From Gracilariopsis chorda (taxonomy: Eukaryota; Rhodophyta; Florideophyceae; Gracilariales; Gracilariaceae): a stretch of 64,000 nt of DNA. Shown one piece after another: positions 42,314 to 52,962 of the stretch. The notes below the pieces were generated by a model, which was not told the origin of the DNA, did no database searches, and saw only the letters and a program-made list of their open reading frames with translations. Position numbers and translations under genes: made by a program. Location: positions 1 to 64,000 of the forward strand of contig NBIV01000312.1 of the NCBI GenBank assembly GCA_003194525.1, read 5' to 3'. Position 1 is the first letter of the stretch, and each line of letters begins with the position of its first letter.

Positions 42314-42589
42314 TCAGCCACGTCGAATATGATGAATCGGCACTGCCACGCGGGTTCTCCAATCCCAAGATGCCACTACCGCTCGTTACTGTCATCCTGA
42401 AGAACCAAGTTCACTTCAAAGACTGGTGTGGTTTTCGCCAGGATGCCCAGAAGGTGCGCTTGCTCCTAGACATTTTACTAAGGTAGCTGCACACTGCAAC
42501 AACATCTCCAGGCGCAGACGGATCAAACAAAACCAACATCAGAATAAAGTCCTTGACTTCAACAATATCTACAGTTCGTCTCTCATCAA

Positions 42590-45500
42590 ACGGATTGAGA
42601 AAAGATTCTGCCCCGGCTCTTTTGTTGACGTAGATGCACCGCGGTTTTTCATTGGTATCATAGAGGCATGTATGCTCTATAGCCGTATCGGCAAACGCCT
42701 TAAGCTTTTAAGTTCCAGCCGCAAGTTTTGCATCGCAGATTCTGTGTATGATTCTTTGTGAAGGATCATGATTCCTTTAAACACACCGCCCGGAATGTCG
42801 TCTATACCAGCCGTGCTAGACGGTATCTCTGCAGATGTTCCTGCACTCATGGACATGGATATGTTTGACTAGCATTCGTTAGCGCCGTGTACGGTCTCAA
42901 GTAGGGTTATCAAGGGAACCACCTTGGACGACGACGAGAACTCTTACGCCATTGATGACTGGCATATTCAGTTAACCAGATTTGATGGATATCTCATGCC
43001 CAATATTCCATACCGGGTATGACAAATTGTACGAGTCAGCAGCTGCCTAAACGTCATCGTCAGTTCTTCCACCCCTCTTCGGAAAAGCTCTGTAAGCTTC
43101 TGAGGGAAGCCCGCCCGAAAGACACAGCTCCAGGGACGCAGAAGCAACTCGAGGAGATAAATTGTGCATGTGATCCATGCCAAAGGATTCAATCTGGACC
43201 AAATCGGTTTAAAGTCTCACTTTACACAGAGAACTTACGCTTCAGTGAAGAGATCATTGTTGAACTAGTATTCCTCGAAAGTAAGCCTGCATTTCACATA
43301 GTGGATGGGCAGACTGGCTTTTCTGCCACTCTGTTCTCGTCTGGTATCTCCGCTAAAACAATGTGGAGGACCATTGTTGAGTGCTGGATACTCATCTACT
43401 GTGGTTACCAAATCAGATTAAGGTGGATCAAGTTTCCGCTTTCGGAATCAGCTTCATCTCACTTGCAGAGGCTTCGAACATTTATGTCGTCCACTCTGCT
43501 ATTGAATTACATTCTTCCATGAGAGTAGATGAACACTACCACGATCCGTTACGGAGGACCTTCAGGAAACTGAAGATTGTCTCGCCTAATGTGGAACTGA
43601 GCACCTTGCTCGCATTCTCTGTCAATGCGATGAACACCACCTTGGGCGCAGAAGGTTTAATTATGTCCGTTCTAGTATTCGGGGAATTCCCTTCACTCCG
43701 TATGATTGGTGAGGACTTGCAGTCAAAGGCCACTTTGGACGAAAGAGCCAAACTGGATAGTGCCGAAAGAAGAGAGATGGAACAGCGCATCGCAAAGCTT
43801 GTTCAACGCGCTTTGCGTCATTTTGTTCCGTATTCGGCCAATGTCGCTTATTAAACCGGCAAAACATCCTCGCTTGGACGGAGATGGTTGTTTCCACCTG
43901 TGTCAGCAAATGGCATGGTCCTTATAAAATGACAAGAGTAAGAAGGGCCTTCGGCCCTACCACTCTTGCCTGCAGTTGTGACGTCTGTATCTTGCCTGCA
44001 GAAAAGAGTGGTAGCGCCGCCCTACCACACTGTCTTGCAGTTGTGATGTCTGCATCTTGCCTGCAAGAAAGAGTGGTAGCGCCGGCCTACCATTCTTTCC
44101 TGCAGTTGTGACGTCTGCATCTTGCCTGCAGGAAAGAGTGATAGGGCCGGAGCTTGAGCGGTCACAAACCTGAGAATCAAACGTTTTGGTTGTCCAAAAC
44201 GTTTGATTATCATTGGCGCAAAAAGTTGGCGAACCAAAAGACTCAAAAAATTAACGTGAAGCACGATTTTGGGTGCTGGCGCAGTTTGCGCCAAAAAAAC
44301 GAAATCGTGCATTTTACTAATGTTTTAAGCGATGCGAAGGTCGTTGTCGCACAAATCCTTAGTAAGGTTGGACTGCTGTAGAAAATGACGCTAAGCTCGT
44401 GTATTTACGACTATCACCTAACTCGGATCTGACCTCATTCAACTTCGCTGAGGCTAAGCGTTATGTTTTGCTATCGGACTCATATCACACGCAAATGTGG
44501 GACATACTCGATGGCTTAGCCAAGTGCTATTTCGACTCGGATGCCATATACATTACTGAGATTCTCATTTCTGGAGGTTCCCGGACCAGAGATCTCCAGA
44601 TGTTGGAAGCTAAGAAGGCCGAACTACAATGTTTAAACGAGGTGCCTTTAAGGTTATCCTTAAACCAGACACACTACCAAACGTAAATTTGCTCCCTAGT
44701 AGATTATGGTTAACAGTCAAATCGAATGACGACGGAAAAGAACATTTTAAAGCCTGATACGTGATGGAAGAACACCGCGATGGGATGAAGCATCCCATGG
44801 CTCATGATAGCCAGACTTTACAACCGCAATTGGTCAGGATTATTCTTGCAATATCTGCTCTATTTGGTTTTGACGTGTGGGTGAACGACAAAACGCAAGC
44901 CTAGTTGCAGTCGATGGAACCACTCCGCCGTGCTCTATACATTGCTGAACCCGTTTCGGAATTTGAACTCCAGCCCCATCAGTGCTTGCAGCTCTTGAAA
45001 CCAGTATACGGACTCTGTGATTCAGGAGACCTTTAGTTTGCTACAATGGATAAGCACACCCACTCTGAGCTATGGAAAAGAAAGCTTTACGCTCTTACCC
45101 AGCGCTTTACTACCTAATTCGCGATTGTTCCCTTAAGGGACTCGCTTGTTCTTATTTTGATGACCTGCTGCAAACAGGAACGAAAGAGTTTCGTGAATAG
45201 TGCCACCAAACCCAGGACATGTTCGATACTAAACACTACTTGGACTTACCCAGCACTTTCATTGTTTTTAGGATTCACTGTAGCCGCTTGGAAAATATGC
45301 AGATCAAGCAGCAACATACGTCGCAAAGATCACATCGGTTCCTGCTGATAGTACATATGCAAGCTTTACGTCCCTTCGCATGAAGCTCGCATAGAATGCT
45401 CACTGGAGGAATGATATCTTTTATCAGTTATCTCAATTCAATCAGGTGACAAAGGAACGCTTCGAAAAGACCGCATTCAGATAATGAAACAAGTCAACAA

Positions 45501-46006
45501 GACTATCGAATACGTCAAGTCCCATGATATTTTTATCCCTTTTTGGTCTTTGGAGATAGAGTCTATCTGTATTCTTGATGTTTCAGACGCTTCGTTTACC
45601 AACCATTCGGACTTGACTTTCCAGCTTGGATATATTGTGCTCATCTCTGACCGTTTCGGAACAGCTATCCCGCTTTGCTTCAAGTCGTATAAGGTTCTTC
45701 GCGTCACCCACTCGTTCTTGGCCAATGAACTGATCGCCTTCGCAGATATGTTCGATGTCGCATGCACGCTTTCGGCCAGACTCGGAATTTTGCGCCACAG
45801 AAATCCTTTAACAGATGTATGCTTACAGAATCGAAGTCCCTGTTTGACATTATCCATAAAGCATCCCTGAATTCGGAGAAAAGGTTGATTATTGACATCG
45901 CCATTGCTCACGAGGAATACCGCTCGAGACCTTCCGACATCGATTTTGTCAGAAGTGGTCAGAACTTGGTTGATCATTTGACCAAGATGACTCTGCCCCT
46001 GCCTTG
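42590..46006 (+). mobile_element. Very decayed Ty1/Copia element, plus strand
   Basis: Remains of protease (about 42610-42870), integrase (about 43019-43925; zinc domain RQFFHPSSEKL ... CDPCQR; core ELVFLESKPAFHIVDGQTGF), reverse transcriptase (about 44450-45440) and RNase H (about 45480-46006). The order and many phrases match the tandem array at the left, so it belongs to the same broad lineage but not the same family. It is heavily broken, with twenty or more breaks, and no LTRs could be matched. A hairpin-rich block sits between its integrase and reverse transcriptase parts. Confidence 0.8.
43945..44310. repeat. Hairpin block: three 65-bp-period hairpins plus two long palindromes
   Basis: Three tandem units start at 43957, 44022 and 44087 (period exactly 65 bp). 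Each is a 58-bp hairpin bounded by CTACCA(C/T)TCTT-like and AAGAGTGGTAG-like arms, with inner CCTGCAG arms. A perfect 15-bp inverted repeat follows (AATCAAACGTTTTGG 44175-44189; CCAAAACGTTTGATT 44194-44208, 4-nt loop). Last is a nested pair, GCACGATTT (44261-44269) with AAATCGTGC (44302-44310), enclosing GGCGCA-GTT-TGCGCC (44278-44292). Its sequence interrupts the Copia remains, so it is probably an insertion, perhaps a foldback or MITE-like element. I find no clear target duplication. Confidence 0.75.
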
Positions 46007-47176
46007 ATTCGACATGTTCTCGTTATACCACAGTTGTATATCACTCCCCGCGCCACAATATATTTTGTGCTCGAACAATTTCCTTTTGGCAAAACCGCTT
46101 TCGGTCTACTTTTGTGGTTCTACCACAATTGGTTTGGTTTGCATTGAATACCTTGGTACACCTGTCGTTCTACCATACTACATATTCTCTCTTCGCTGAT
46201 TTTCTTCTTGAAGATGTTCTAACGCATGGGATATCCTCCGCAAGCAGCAGGAGTGTGCATTTGTGGGTGTAAACCATACTTTACTGTTCAGCGTTTTAGT
46301 ACCCCACTACCGCTCGGAAATTTCTACTTATGTATTGCGCTTAGCGACTTGTTAGCGCAAAAGAGCACGTCATTAGAGAGATCGTCAGTTTGGGCACTTC
46401 TGGGATCAATTCCCGAGTTGCGGTAGGAACATAGCAAACAAAAAACTGCGTATTCTTTAACCAACTTCTGCAATCGGATTGCTCACCTCAGATACTATCT
46501 AAAATACCAGAAGTCATGCAAAAGATTGTTCGGGCCGCGAACTATCTTTCAAGGCATTGGACAACCCAACGACCAGCGATACGCAATACAAATCGGAATG
46601 GAAACAAAAATTTGAAATTTCTTCTTTTCGTTCCTAAAAAAGAAACTCCATGGTTCATATGGTACTAAAAAGCACCGTTTTGCATGATAGTAAAAATTTG
46701 AATAATGAAGGCCCTCTTGCGGCACGTTGCAGCCACCAACGTATCTGGCACGAGCTGAGATACAAAGCCCCTCACCGGCGAGACTGTCTTGGGTGGCGTA
46801 GGCCAGACGCCCATCGAATTCCATTTTACCATTCATCGCTCCCGGAGCACTGCTCCTAATATGGTAGCAATTGGCTGAAATTGCACTCGCCACAGCTGCT
46901 ACATGCAGCTACGCGCTTTACTTCTAACTCAAGTAAACTGTAGACGCGACGCTCGAAGTGCCTCCTCTTGTCATCTAGCGAGAGTGTGACTGGGCCTCTC
47001 TCTGGTTTTTTGTGATTGCTGCATTGCGACTGTCATCTAGCATCTTCTTGGGCAATAGGAAATGCCCTTTGAACTGTAATGATGAAATCAGTATTAAATT
47101 TCATTTATTGTATGAAGTACCCGTTAAATGTGGTGCAATGCAACATGTGAAACTTGTGCAACTACAGTGACAATTC
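46007..47176. other. Spacer left of the Harbinger elements
   Basis: About 1.17 kb with no supported gene. A short inverted repeat TTGTGG...CCACAA stands at 46112-46128. A 114-codon minus-strand frame at 46549-46893 starts with an ATG but has no recognisable content and I do not call it. Confidence 0.5.
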
Positions 47177-47179
47177 TTA
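47177..47179. repeat. TTA target duplication, left
   Basis: TTA directly left of the terminal repeat GGCCCTTTCTACAT, repeated at 49575-49577. Three-base TTA or TAA duplications are the hallmark of PIF/Harbinger. Confidence 0.85.
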
Positions 47180-47193
47180 GGCCCTTTCTACAT
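47180..47193 (+). repeat. Left terminal inverted repeat, Harbinger A
   Basis: GGCCCTTTCTACAT, a perfect 14-bp match to the complement of 49561-49574. Confidence 0.9.
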
Positions 47194-47357
47194 ATGAATT
47201 GAGACAACCCGGGCCGGGACACTATTTTCGAGCGAATTGTCCATTGGACATTTTTCATGTAAAGACCCAACTCCCGCCACAATGTAGAAACACCCAGTAG
47301 ACAACACATAACAACTGCCCGGAACCCTTTCGCGCCAAATGACAAGACGCAGCCGAC

Positions 47358-47364
47358 TATAAAG
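47358..47364 (+). promoter_or_regulatory. TATA box of the Myb/SANT-like gene
   Basis: TATAAAG about 75 bp before the ATG at 47438; a plausible core promoter. Confidence 0.5.
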
Positions 47365-47437
47365 CAACGTTCCCACCATTGCTCCCTTTTGTCCATTTCC
47401 TTTATGCGTCACAACGGCCATACAACCACTAGAAATC

Positions 47438-48136
47438 ATGGCTCAGAGCACATCCCAACACAATACCCAGCTGCCTCTGTCACCTGAAACCGCAAACAAT
47501 GGTAGCAGTTCTTCCCAATCTTTGTTGGCCACACCACAACCAGCACCAACGTCCACACCCTCCGTTCCATCTTTGGACGAAAACATCGGACCAAAAAGGG
47601 CGTCCCCCAGCTCAACACGACCCACATCTGAGAGCCAGCACTACGACAATGACACAGTTCTCATATTGTTCCAAATGATGAAGCAAGCTGGTTATGGTGA
47701 CAGGAGAGCTCAGAAAAAGAGTATCAAAGACGTCTTCACAGAGGCTGTTAAGCGAGCGGAGAAAAAATACCAGACAAAGCGCATTGCCAAGGGTTGGCAG
47801 AAGAAATTTACGCGCATCAAGCAAGAATACGCAGTTTTCATTACCAAGCTAAAAGCATCCGGAAGAGATGGAGATGACGCAGACCTTTATGATAAACCCG
47901 AATATTTCGAACAGATGCACGAATTGGAGAATGGAAAAGCTCGGTATGATCCACCTGCGCAGTATTATACTGACGACGGAACACATGGCACAACATTACC
48001 AGAATCCAGCAGCCAAAAAAGGATCAAGCTCTCCAGAGAGGTGCTTCTGGCATACTTCGTTGCTAAGCAAGAAGCAACTAATGCATCACTTATATCGGAG
48101 CTGAAGAGATGCAACGATGAACGGGAAAAGTTTTGA
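47438..48136 (+). CDS. Harbinger Myb/SANT-like DNA-binding protein
   Basis: 232 residues from an ATG in good context (ATCATGG). The first 75 residues are S, T, P, Q-rich and disordered. Residues about 75-175 fit the Myb/SANT-like domain of the Myb_DNA-bind_3 type: helices with VFTEAVKRAEKKYQ, GWQKKFTRIKQEYAVF, then a D-rich loop and YDKPEYFEQMHEL. The tail has a basic KRIKLSREV stretch. In Harbinger elements the partner protein of this type is known to bind the element ends and bring the transposase into the nucleus. The gene is intact and faces the transposase gene tail to tail. Confidence 0.85.
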   Translation: MAQSTSQHNTQLPLSPETANNGSSSSQSLLATPQPAPTSTPSVPSLDENIGPKRASPSSTRPTSESQHYDNDTVLILFQMMKQAGYGDRRAQKKSIKDVFTEAVKRAEKKYQTKRIAKGWQKKFTRIKQEYAVFITKLKASGRDGDDADLYDKPEYFEQMHELENGKARYDPPAQYYTDDGTHGTTLPESSSQKRIKLSREVLLAYFVAKQEATNASLISELKRCNDEREKF

Positions 48137-48156
48137 AACCAGAAAAAATTGCATAG

Positions 48157-49305
48157 CTATTCCCTGTTGACATCCTTCGTTATATAATAAAGCAAAGCAT
48201 CCCTCTGCTTCTTTCCGGCTCCTGTCTCAGCGGTAACCACAGCGTCTAGATCATCTGTTTCATCGGGAGGTAAGTATTCTTCAACGACATCCCCGTCATA
48301 GATGCACATATTGTGCAGCATCACACACGCCAAAATGAAGAGTACAATTTCGTTTTCGTGGTGGAGCTTGATTCCATCTTTCAGCACAGAAAATTGGTGC
48401 TTGAGCATACCAAACGCACATTCTACCGGCTTTCTCGTTTTCCCTGCAATTTGATCCCAAGTCCGAAGGACAGGATTAGCGTTCTTTTCCGCTTCACTAC
48501 AACTCTTCATCATATTTTGGCTGAGCTGAAACGCTCAATCTCCAATGAGATACGGACGTACGGGAACATTCGCAATAATGAGATCCGGGATATCATCCCC
48601 TAGCCACACCCCGTTCTCAATGTTCTGCTTCAAACTTGATCGTTCATAGATTGTAGAGTCTCCTAGCACTCCAGGCTTTCCGATGTCGACGTAAATAAAA
48701 CGTCTATCTGACGTTACCACTGCGAATAGTACGATGCTAGGGTATCCTTTGTAGCATAGATACTCATAATATTGGTCCTGCGGACAAGCGGGCCACTTTA
48801 TATGAGTCCCGTCAATGGCTCCAACACAGTATGGAACACCATTGATTTGTTGAAAGCCTTTCATCGTAGTAGCAATACCCTGTTCGGATGTTGGAAAGCG
48901 AATAACATGTTGATACTTTTGTGCAATGGCAGTACTAACTGTCGAAACGGCCGCAGATACTGTGCTAAGTCCAATCCCGAGTTGGGCTGCTACTCTCTCA
49001 CAAGTCCCTCCAACAGCATAGAGAAGGAAAGCAGCAAGTTTGATTTCTGCTGGTAGTGCCTTTCGGAACTTTGAGTTGCTGAGCTGTATTTGGGAACGGA
49101 GGTCGCCTGCAATGCGTTGAAAAATAGCGTAGGCTATGCGAAAGTTGCTTCGCCAAGAGGCACTTCCCATAAAGTCATATGTAATGGCATAATCAAAGAA
49201 CCATGTGGGAGAGTTGCGCTTGCGCTCCCACAGACGTCCTGTAGCTCCAGTTCGTGGATCTGTCGTCAACATATGAGTGGCATAGGCAAGTGGCTTCGAC
49301 GACAT
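48157..49305 (-). pseudogene. Harbinger DDE transposase with an in-frame stop
   Basis: Starts at ATG 49305 (an upstream in-frame TGA supports it) and spans 382 codons, normal for HARBI1-type transposases. A helix-turn-helix lies near residues 98-130 (GTCERVAAQLGIGLSTVSAAV). The DDE_Tnp_4 catalytic triad is present: D165 in GAIDGTHIKW, D216 in PGVLGDSTIYERS, and E295 in VECAFGMLK. A single TGA (48537-48535) interrupts the frame right after YLIGD, before the conserved AF(Q)L segment; the frame is otherwise unbroken. It would cut and paste the element at TTA sites. Everything else looks conserved, so inactivation seems recent, or the codon is read through. Confidence 0.9.
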
Positions 49306-49560
49306 GGCGCTGCCAACTGCATGTTCGACTACATCGTCGTCGTCGGTTCATGCGTTGCAAACGGCGATTGCGACCAAGCGACGTCTTTTCGTGTCCATGG
49401 AGATGATCCTTTGGTTGGGTCAAGCGTGGGTCCGGAGTTGTGCTCGCTTTCGAGCGACCCCAAAATGGAGGGAAAATTGGACAGCTTGGAAAGTGCCCTG
49501 TGAAATGGGAAATCCCCAGAATACTGGGTATTTGAGACAATATGCGCCGTGAGACGTCTA

Positions 49561-49574
49561 ATGTAGAAAGGGCC
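49561..49574 (-). repeat. Right terminal inverted repeat, Harbinger A
   Basis: ATGTAGAAAGGGCC, the complement of 47180-47193, followed directly by TTA. Confidence 0.9.
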
Positions 49575-49577
49575 TTA
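49575..49577. repeat. Single TTA shared by Harbinger A and Harbinger B
   Basis: This TTA is at once the right target duplication of element A and the left one of element B. The order TTA-A-TTA-B-TTA shows that one element inserted into the target duplication of the other. Confidence 0.88.
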
Positions 49578-49605
49578 GAGCATCTCCACCCATCTACCAA
49601 ATTCG
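49578..49605 (+). repeat. Left terminal inverted repeat, Harbinger B
   Basis: GAGCATCTCCACCCATCTAC and the next few bases, matching the complement of 52932-52959 with four mismatches. Confidence 0.88.
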
Positions 49606-49760
49606 AAATCAAGGAGTGCCAGCAGGCAACGCGTGATTGGCTGACTTTAATCCACAAATAGTTTGAGTCATGTTATGCGCACAGTGCTCACACCGGGAAA
49701 CTCCAACTCCAAATCAGCCTGCGGAACATCAATACCGTTTCTCTCAAACCTTCACATGAA

Positions 49761-51113
49761 ATGGCGGAAAAACACAACCTTCTCTTTGATGTCGATGACA
49801 GCGAGGAGTTTGCTGTTAGCTTTTGGTTGCAGATGGCATCAGTCGCCATTCTTTATTTCAATCGCCAACATGGGGGATCACTGCCTGGAAAACCCCAAAT
49901 GATCATCGTGACTACACTGCCGCCCACTATCACTATATGGTAAAATACTTTTGGTCTGAGACAGAAATGAGATCAGGAACTAATCAAAGGGGACCGCAAC
50001 AATCCTCATCGGTGTTTGAACGGCGATTCAGAATGCCAAAATGTGTGTTCAATACACTGACCACAAAGGTGTCTATGAACTCTTTCTACATTCGACAAGG
50101 ATTGCGACCAGACGCAACTGGTCTAATAGGAATCACACCACTTCTAAAAGTCATTTGCGCATTTCGTCAATTAGCGTATGCACTCCCTGCGGATCTTGCT
50201 GATGATCTCTTCGATGTATCAGAAACCACTGCTGCGAAATGCCTCGAAGAGTTTTGCATCACTGTGGCAAAAGCATTCTCGTCTTTTCACTTGCGTTCTG
50301 CCATGCGAAGCAGATCTGCAAAGGATCGAACGTAGCTTTGCTTCAGCAGGGTTTCCGGGATGCATTGGATGTCTGGAATGCGCTGGCTGGACATGGAAAA
50401 ACTGTTCAAAGGCTTTACAGGGTATAATGATTGGAAAGGAAGGACAACCATCTGTTAGAATGGAAGTTATATGTCCTCTCGATTTATGGATATGGTCGTT
50501 CCAGTTTGCGCTACCAGGGGCTATGAATGATTTTAATATACTAGAAGTAAGCAACTACTTCACCAGAGTGCTATTTGGTGACTTCCCTCCTGTATCCCGA
50601 ACGTTCACAATCTTTAGGGAAGTTTTTAACTGGTTCTACTACCTTATGGATGGCATATATCCCAATTGGAAAGTCTTCGCCAAATCAATCAGTTCTGCAT
50701 GTGACAGACGGTCTAAACTATACACAAGTAGGCAGGAGGGTATAAGTAAGTGTATTGAGAGGGGTTTTTCTGTCTTGTTCCGCCGTTTCAAGTTATTGTT
50801 TATTGCTAGTGGGTTTTGGTCCTTGGAAAAGATGAAGTGGCTTGCAACCGCTTGTGTGTGTATGCACAATATGATTGTAGGAATTCGCGGGGTTTCATAC
50901 TAAATTGATGGAGCAGGAGGGCGAACGGCACTATTTAATGAAGACGAAGATACTACGGATATCGTTCTGGAGTCGGCCGCGCCGGGCGATGTACTACTAT
51001 CACCACATTCATCTACAGTTATCAGTGATAGCATTAAGCTTCGCGCATTGGACCAACGACTCTTTTCTGCTCTGATTTCGCACATTTGGAACGCACATGA
51101 CTCGGAGTCCTGA
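49761..51113 (+). pseudogene. Harbinger transposase of the Plant_tran type, damaged
   Basis: Starts at ATG 49761 (MAEKHNLLFDVDD). Family phrases appear in the right order: YFNRQHGGS, FERRFRMPKCVF, GFPGCIGCLECAGWTWKNC, LWIWSFQFALPGAMNDFNIL, DGIYPNWKVFAKSI, CIERGFSVLFRRF, CVCMHNMIV, and the end RLFSALISHIWNAHDSES. The frame changes near 49898 and again near 50290, and there is an in-frame TAA at 50901-50903 before the true end at 51111-51113. The second catalytic D (GAMND) and the E (CIERGF) are present; the position of the first D, usually in IDCMHW, reads E in CLECAGW. It is therefore very likely inactive. Confidence 0.85.
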
Positions 51114-51146
51114 CTTTATGTGAATGATTCATATTCTATGTGGTGA

Positions 51147-52442
51147 TTAACACATGGAACTTTCTCGAATACGTAGGACCATTGCTTTTCTCCCAAGCAC
51201 CAGCCAAGAATCCAAAGACTTGCAGCGTGTAACTGCGTGACAGAGACACACTATGTACTGGTTTAATAAACTTGGGATGTTGCTCGTCTGAGATATGCCC
51301 CTGGAGCCATTTTCAGTCCTCGTCTCAATACTTTTGAAACAGATTCCATTCCTTTCCTTACCTTGAGTGACATTTGTTGGGCTAACATCACTCTGTCCGA
51401 GATCAATTTGGGCACCACTGCACAATTCATTACGACCATGTTCAGTCCCTAGGACATTTATATTTCCGATCTTGTCAACTGATATAGTTTTCTTTGTAAG
51501 CAGTACTGGTTGATGCTCGGTTCTGTGACCTGCGTCATCTACAGGTTCCTCTTTGTCTGCAGTCAATGCATACGAATCCGTGTTCTGTGGTCCCGTACCT
51601 TCACGAAGCTCTTGTTCAAGTTCCAACAGCGCTTTTCTCTGCTTTAACATCAGGCATTTTTCTCGCAGTTGCGGATCCGTGCCGGACATTGAAAACAATT
51701 CTATCAGGGCCCGCTGTTTGTCTACACCAAGCATTTCTCCAGCACCTTTGGTCCATTTCATTGACGTCGCCGCCATTTTATCAATTCTTTCTGCTCCTTT
51801 GTTCAATGCAGCAACCTGGTTGGACACTTCTAGCGCTCGCTTTGTTCCTGTCGGACGTCTGTGGACCGTACTGCGGTCTTGCGACTCTGCATGCTGTTGG
51901 CCAGGTCCTGTGGACTGGTTACTAGTTGGACCAACCTCGTCGCTCTGATTCTGACAACGTACGCCCACTAACATTTGTTGAGATTGTAGGATCATATTCC
52001 AAGTGTGGGTTTCTCGCAAAAACGTCAAAGCCGATCGAAACACAAATTTAGGCCCAGTGGTTAGAGTCTTATCTGACATAAACTTATACATGTCAGATAT
52101 ATTTCCTTCCCCATTGTAAATTGCCAAAGCAGCGCGTTCTATATCGTCCTCTGTCGCTGACCTAGTCGGTTTCTTACTCTTAATTTTTTGAAGAACTACC
52201 TCGAATTTAAGGCACTCGCAACGACCTTTACAATAAAGCTGAGCTACAGCAGCCCCCGTGCGCTTCGGGAGTAGAATGTCTCTTACAATAGATTCAACTT
52301 TCTTTTCATAAAACTGCAATACCTAAGAAAAGAACACATCACGCTTCTTGTTGTTACCTTTCCATGGATTTTCTGAGGCCGTAACATGTGCACGACACGC
52401 CGCTACCGTTTCAGAGCTTGTCCATCCTTTCCCAACCCCCAT
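51147..52442 (-). pseudogene. Harbinger B DNA-binding protein (trihelix/NAM-like), one stop
   Basis: Starts at ATG 52442 (MGVGKGWTSSETVAACRAHVTASENPWKG), the usual opening of the Myb/trihelix domain of Plant_tran partner proteins. After an in-frame TAG (52325-52323) it continues with FYEKKVESIVRDILLPKRTGAAVAQLYCK and, near the middle, an alanine-rich helix and KFVFRSALTFLRETHTWNMI, matching the known partner family. The last 250 residues are Q, S, E-rich with a coiled coil near RGKCLMLKQRKALLELEQELRE. The TAG could lie in a very small intron (GTGTTC...TTAG, 15 nt), but a plain stop is simpler. Confidence 0.75.
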
Positions 52443-52931
52443 GTTTGTATGTAATGCTGTTGGAACTCTGTTTAGCAGGTCAAGAGATGTAGAAAAGTTG
52501 TGGCAGTTTCACTTTAACGTTTATGTACCTCAAAAATGGTTTGAGACCCACCGACGAGACAGTTAGTTGCAGGACGCTGTGCATGAGCACTGGCCTTGTG
52601 TCACTTGTTTTGTTTGCAGCAATCTGTTTGGCGCCAAAAAAGTATTGTTCAGTCGCTATTGTGTAAATCTAGAGCACAAGAATTTGAGAAGAGTTCACTT
52701 CTTTTGGCGGGAAACACTTTCCAGCGGCAAAAGTGTTGCGGTGATGGCAGCCAAAAGTCGTAGGAATTCTTGCAAGGCGCGCTTTGTCGGTTTGGTTTCC
52801 AAAAATAGTTCCAAGCTTGCCATTTGGAGCGCGCTCGAAGGGAATTGGACTTTTGTCTCGGAAAATGTTTTAATTACAACACCGGTGGCGACAGAACTGA
52901 AAGCTTCAAACTACAAAATCTTTGATTTTTT

Positions 52932-52959
52932 GGAGTTTGGTAAACGGGTGGAGATGCTC
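52932..52959 (-). repeat. Right terminal inverted repeat, Harbinger B
   Basis: Complement of the left repeat, ending GGGTGGAGATGCTC, followed by TTA (52960-52962). Confidence 0.88.
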
Positions 52960-52962
52960 TTA

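Larger units (their letters stand above)
47180..49574. mobile_element. PIF/Harbinger DNA transposon A (2395 bp)
   Basis: Terminal inverted repeats GGCCCTTTCTACAT (47180-47193) and its complement (49561-49574), flanked by TTA on both sides. It carries the two genes typical of the superfamily in convergent order: a Myb/SANT-like gene on the plus strand (47438-48136) and a DDE transposase on the minus strand (49305-48157), with 20 bp between their stops. The element is complete in structure. The transposase has one in-frame TGA, so this copy is probably not self-sufficient unless that codon is read through. Confidence 0.93.
49578..52959. mobile_element. PIF/Harbinger DNA transposon B (3382 bp)
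   Basis: Inverted repeats starting GAGCATCTCCACCC at 49578 and, as complement, ending at 52959. They match over about 27 bp with four mismatches. TTA stands on both sides (49575-49577, 52960-52962). Plus-strand transposase (49761-51113) and minus-strand DNA-binding gene (52442-51147) converge with about 33 bp between stops. The proteins belong to the Plant_tran and trihelix-like type, a different Harbinger lineage from element A. Both genes are damaged, so it is an older copy than A. Confidence 0.92.

Noticed and set aside
43957-44144. CRISPR-like array at the 65-bp repeats
   Set aside because: The whole 65-bp unit repeats, spacers are not unique, only three units exist, and the host is a eukaryote. 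It is a tandem hairpin repeat.
46320-46425. tRNA-like T-arm (GGGATCAATTCCC) near 46405
   Set aside because: No acceptor stem, anticodon arm or CCA-proximal pairing could be made around it.
46549-46893. Minus-strand frame of 114 codons in the spacer left of Harbinger A
   Set aside because: Starts with an ATG but shows no family phrase, no conserved neighbour and mixed composition.
52323-52337. A 15-nt intron in the Harbinger B DNA-binding gene
   Set aside because: A GT...AG segment would remove the in-frame TAG and keep the frame, but 15 nt is below what is known for ordinary spliceosomes, and the partner transposase is also damaged. A plain stop is more likely.
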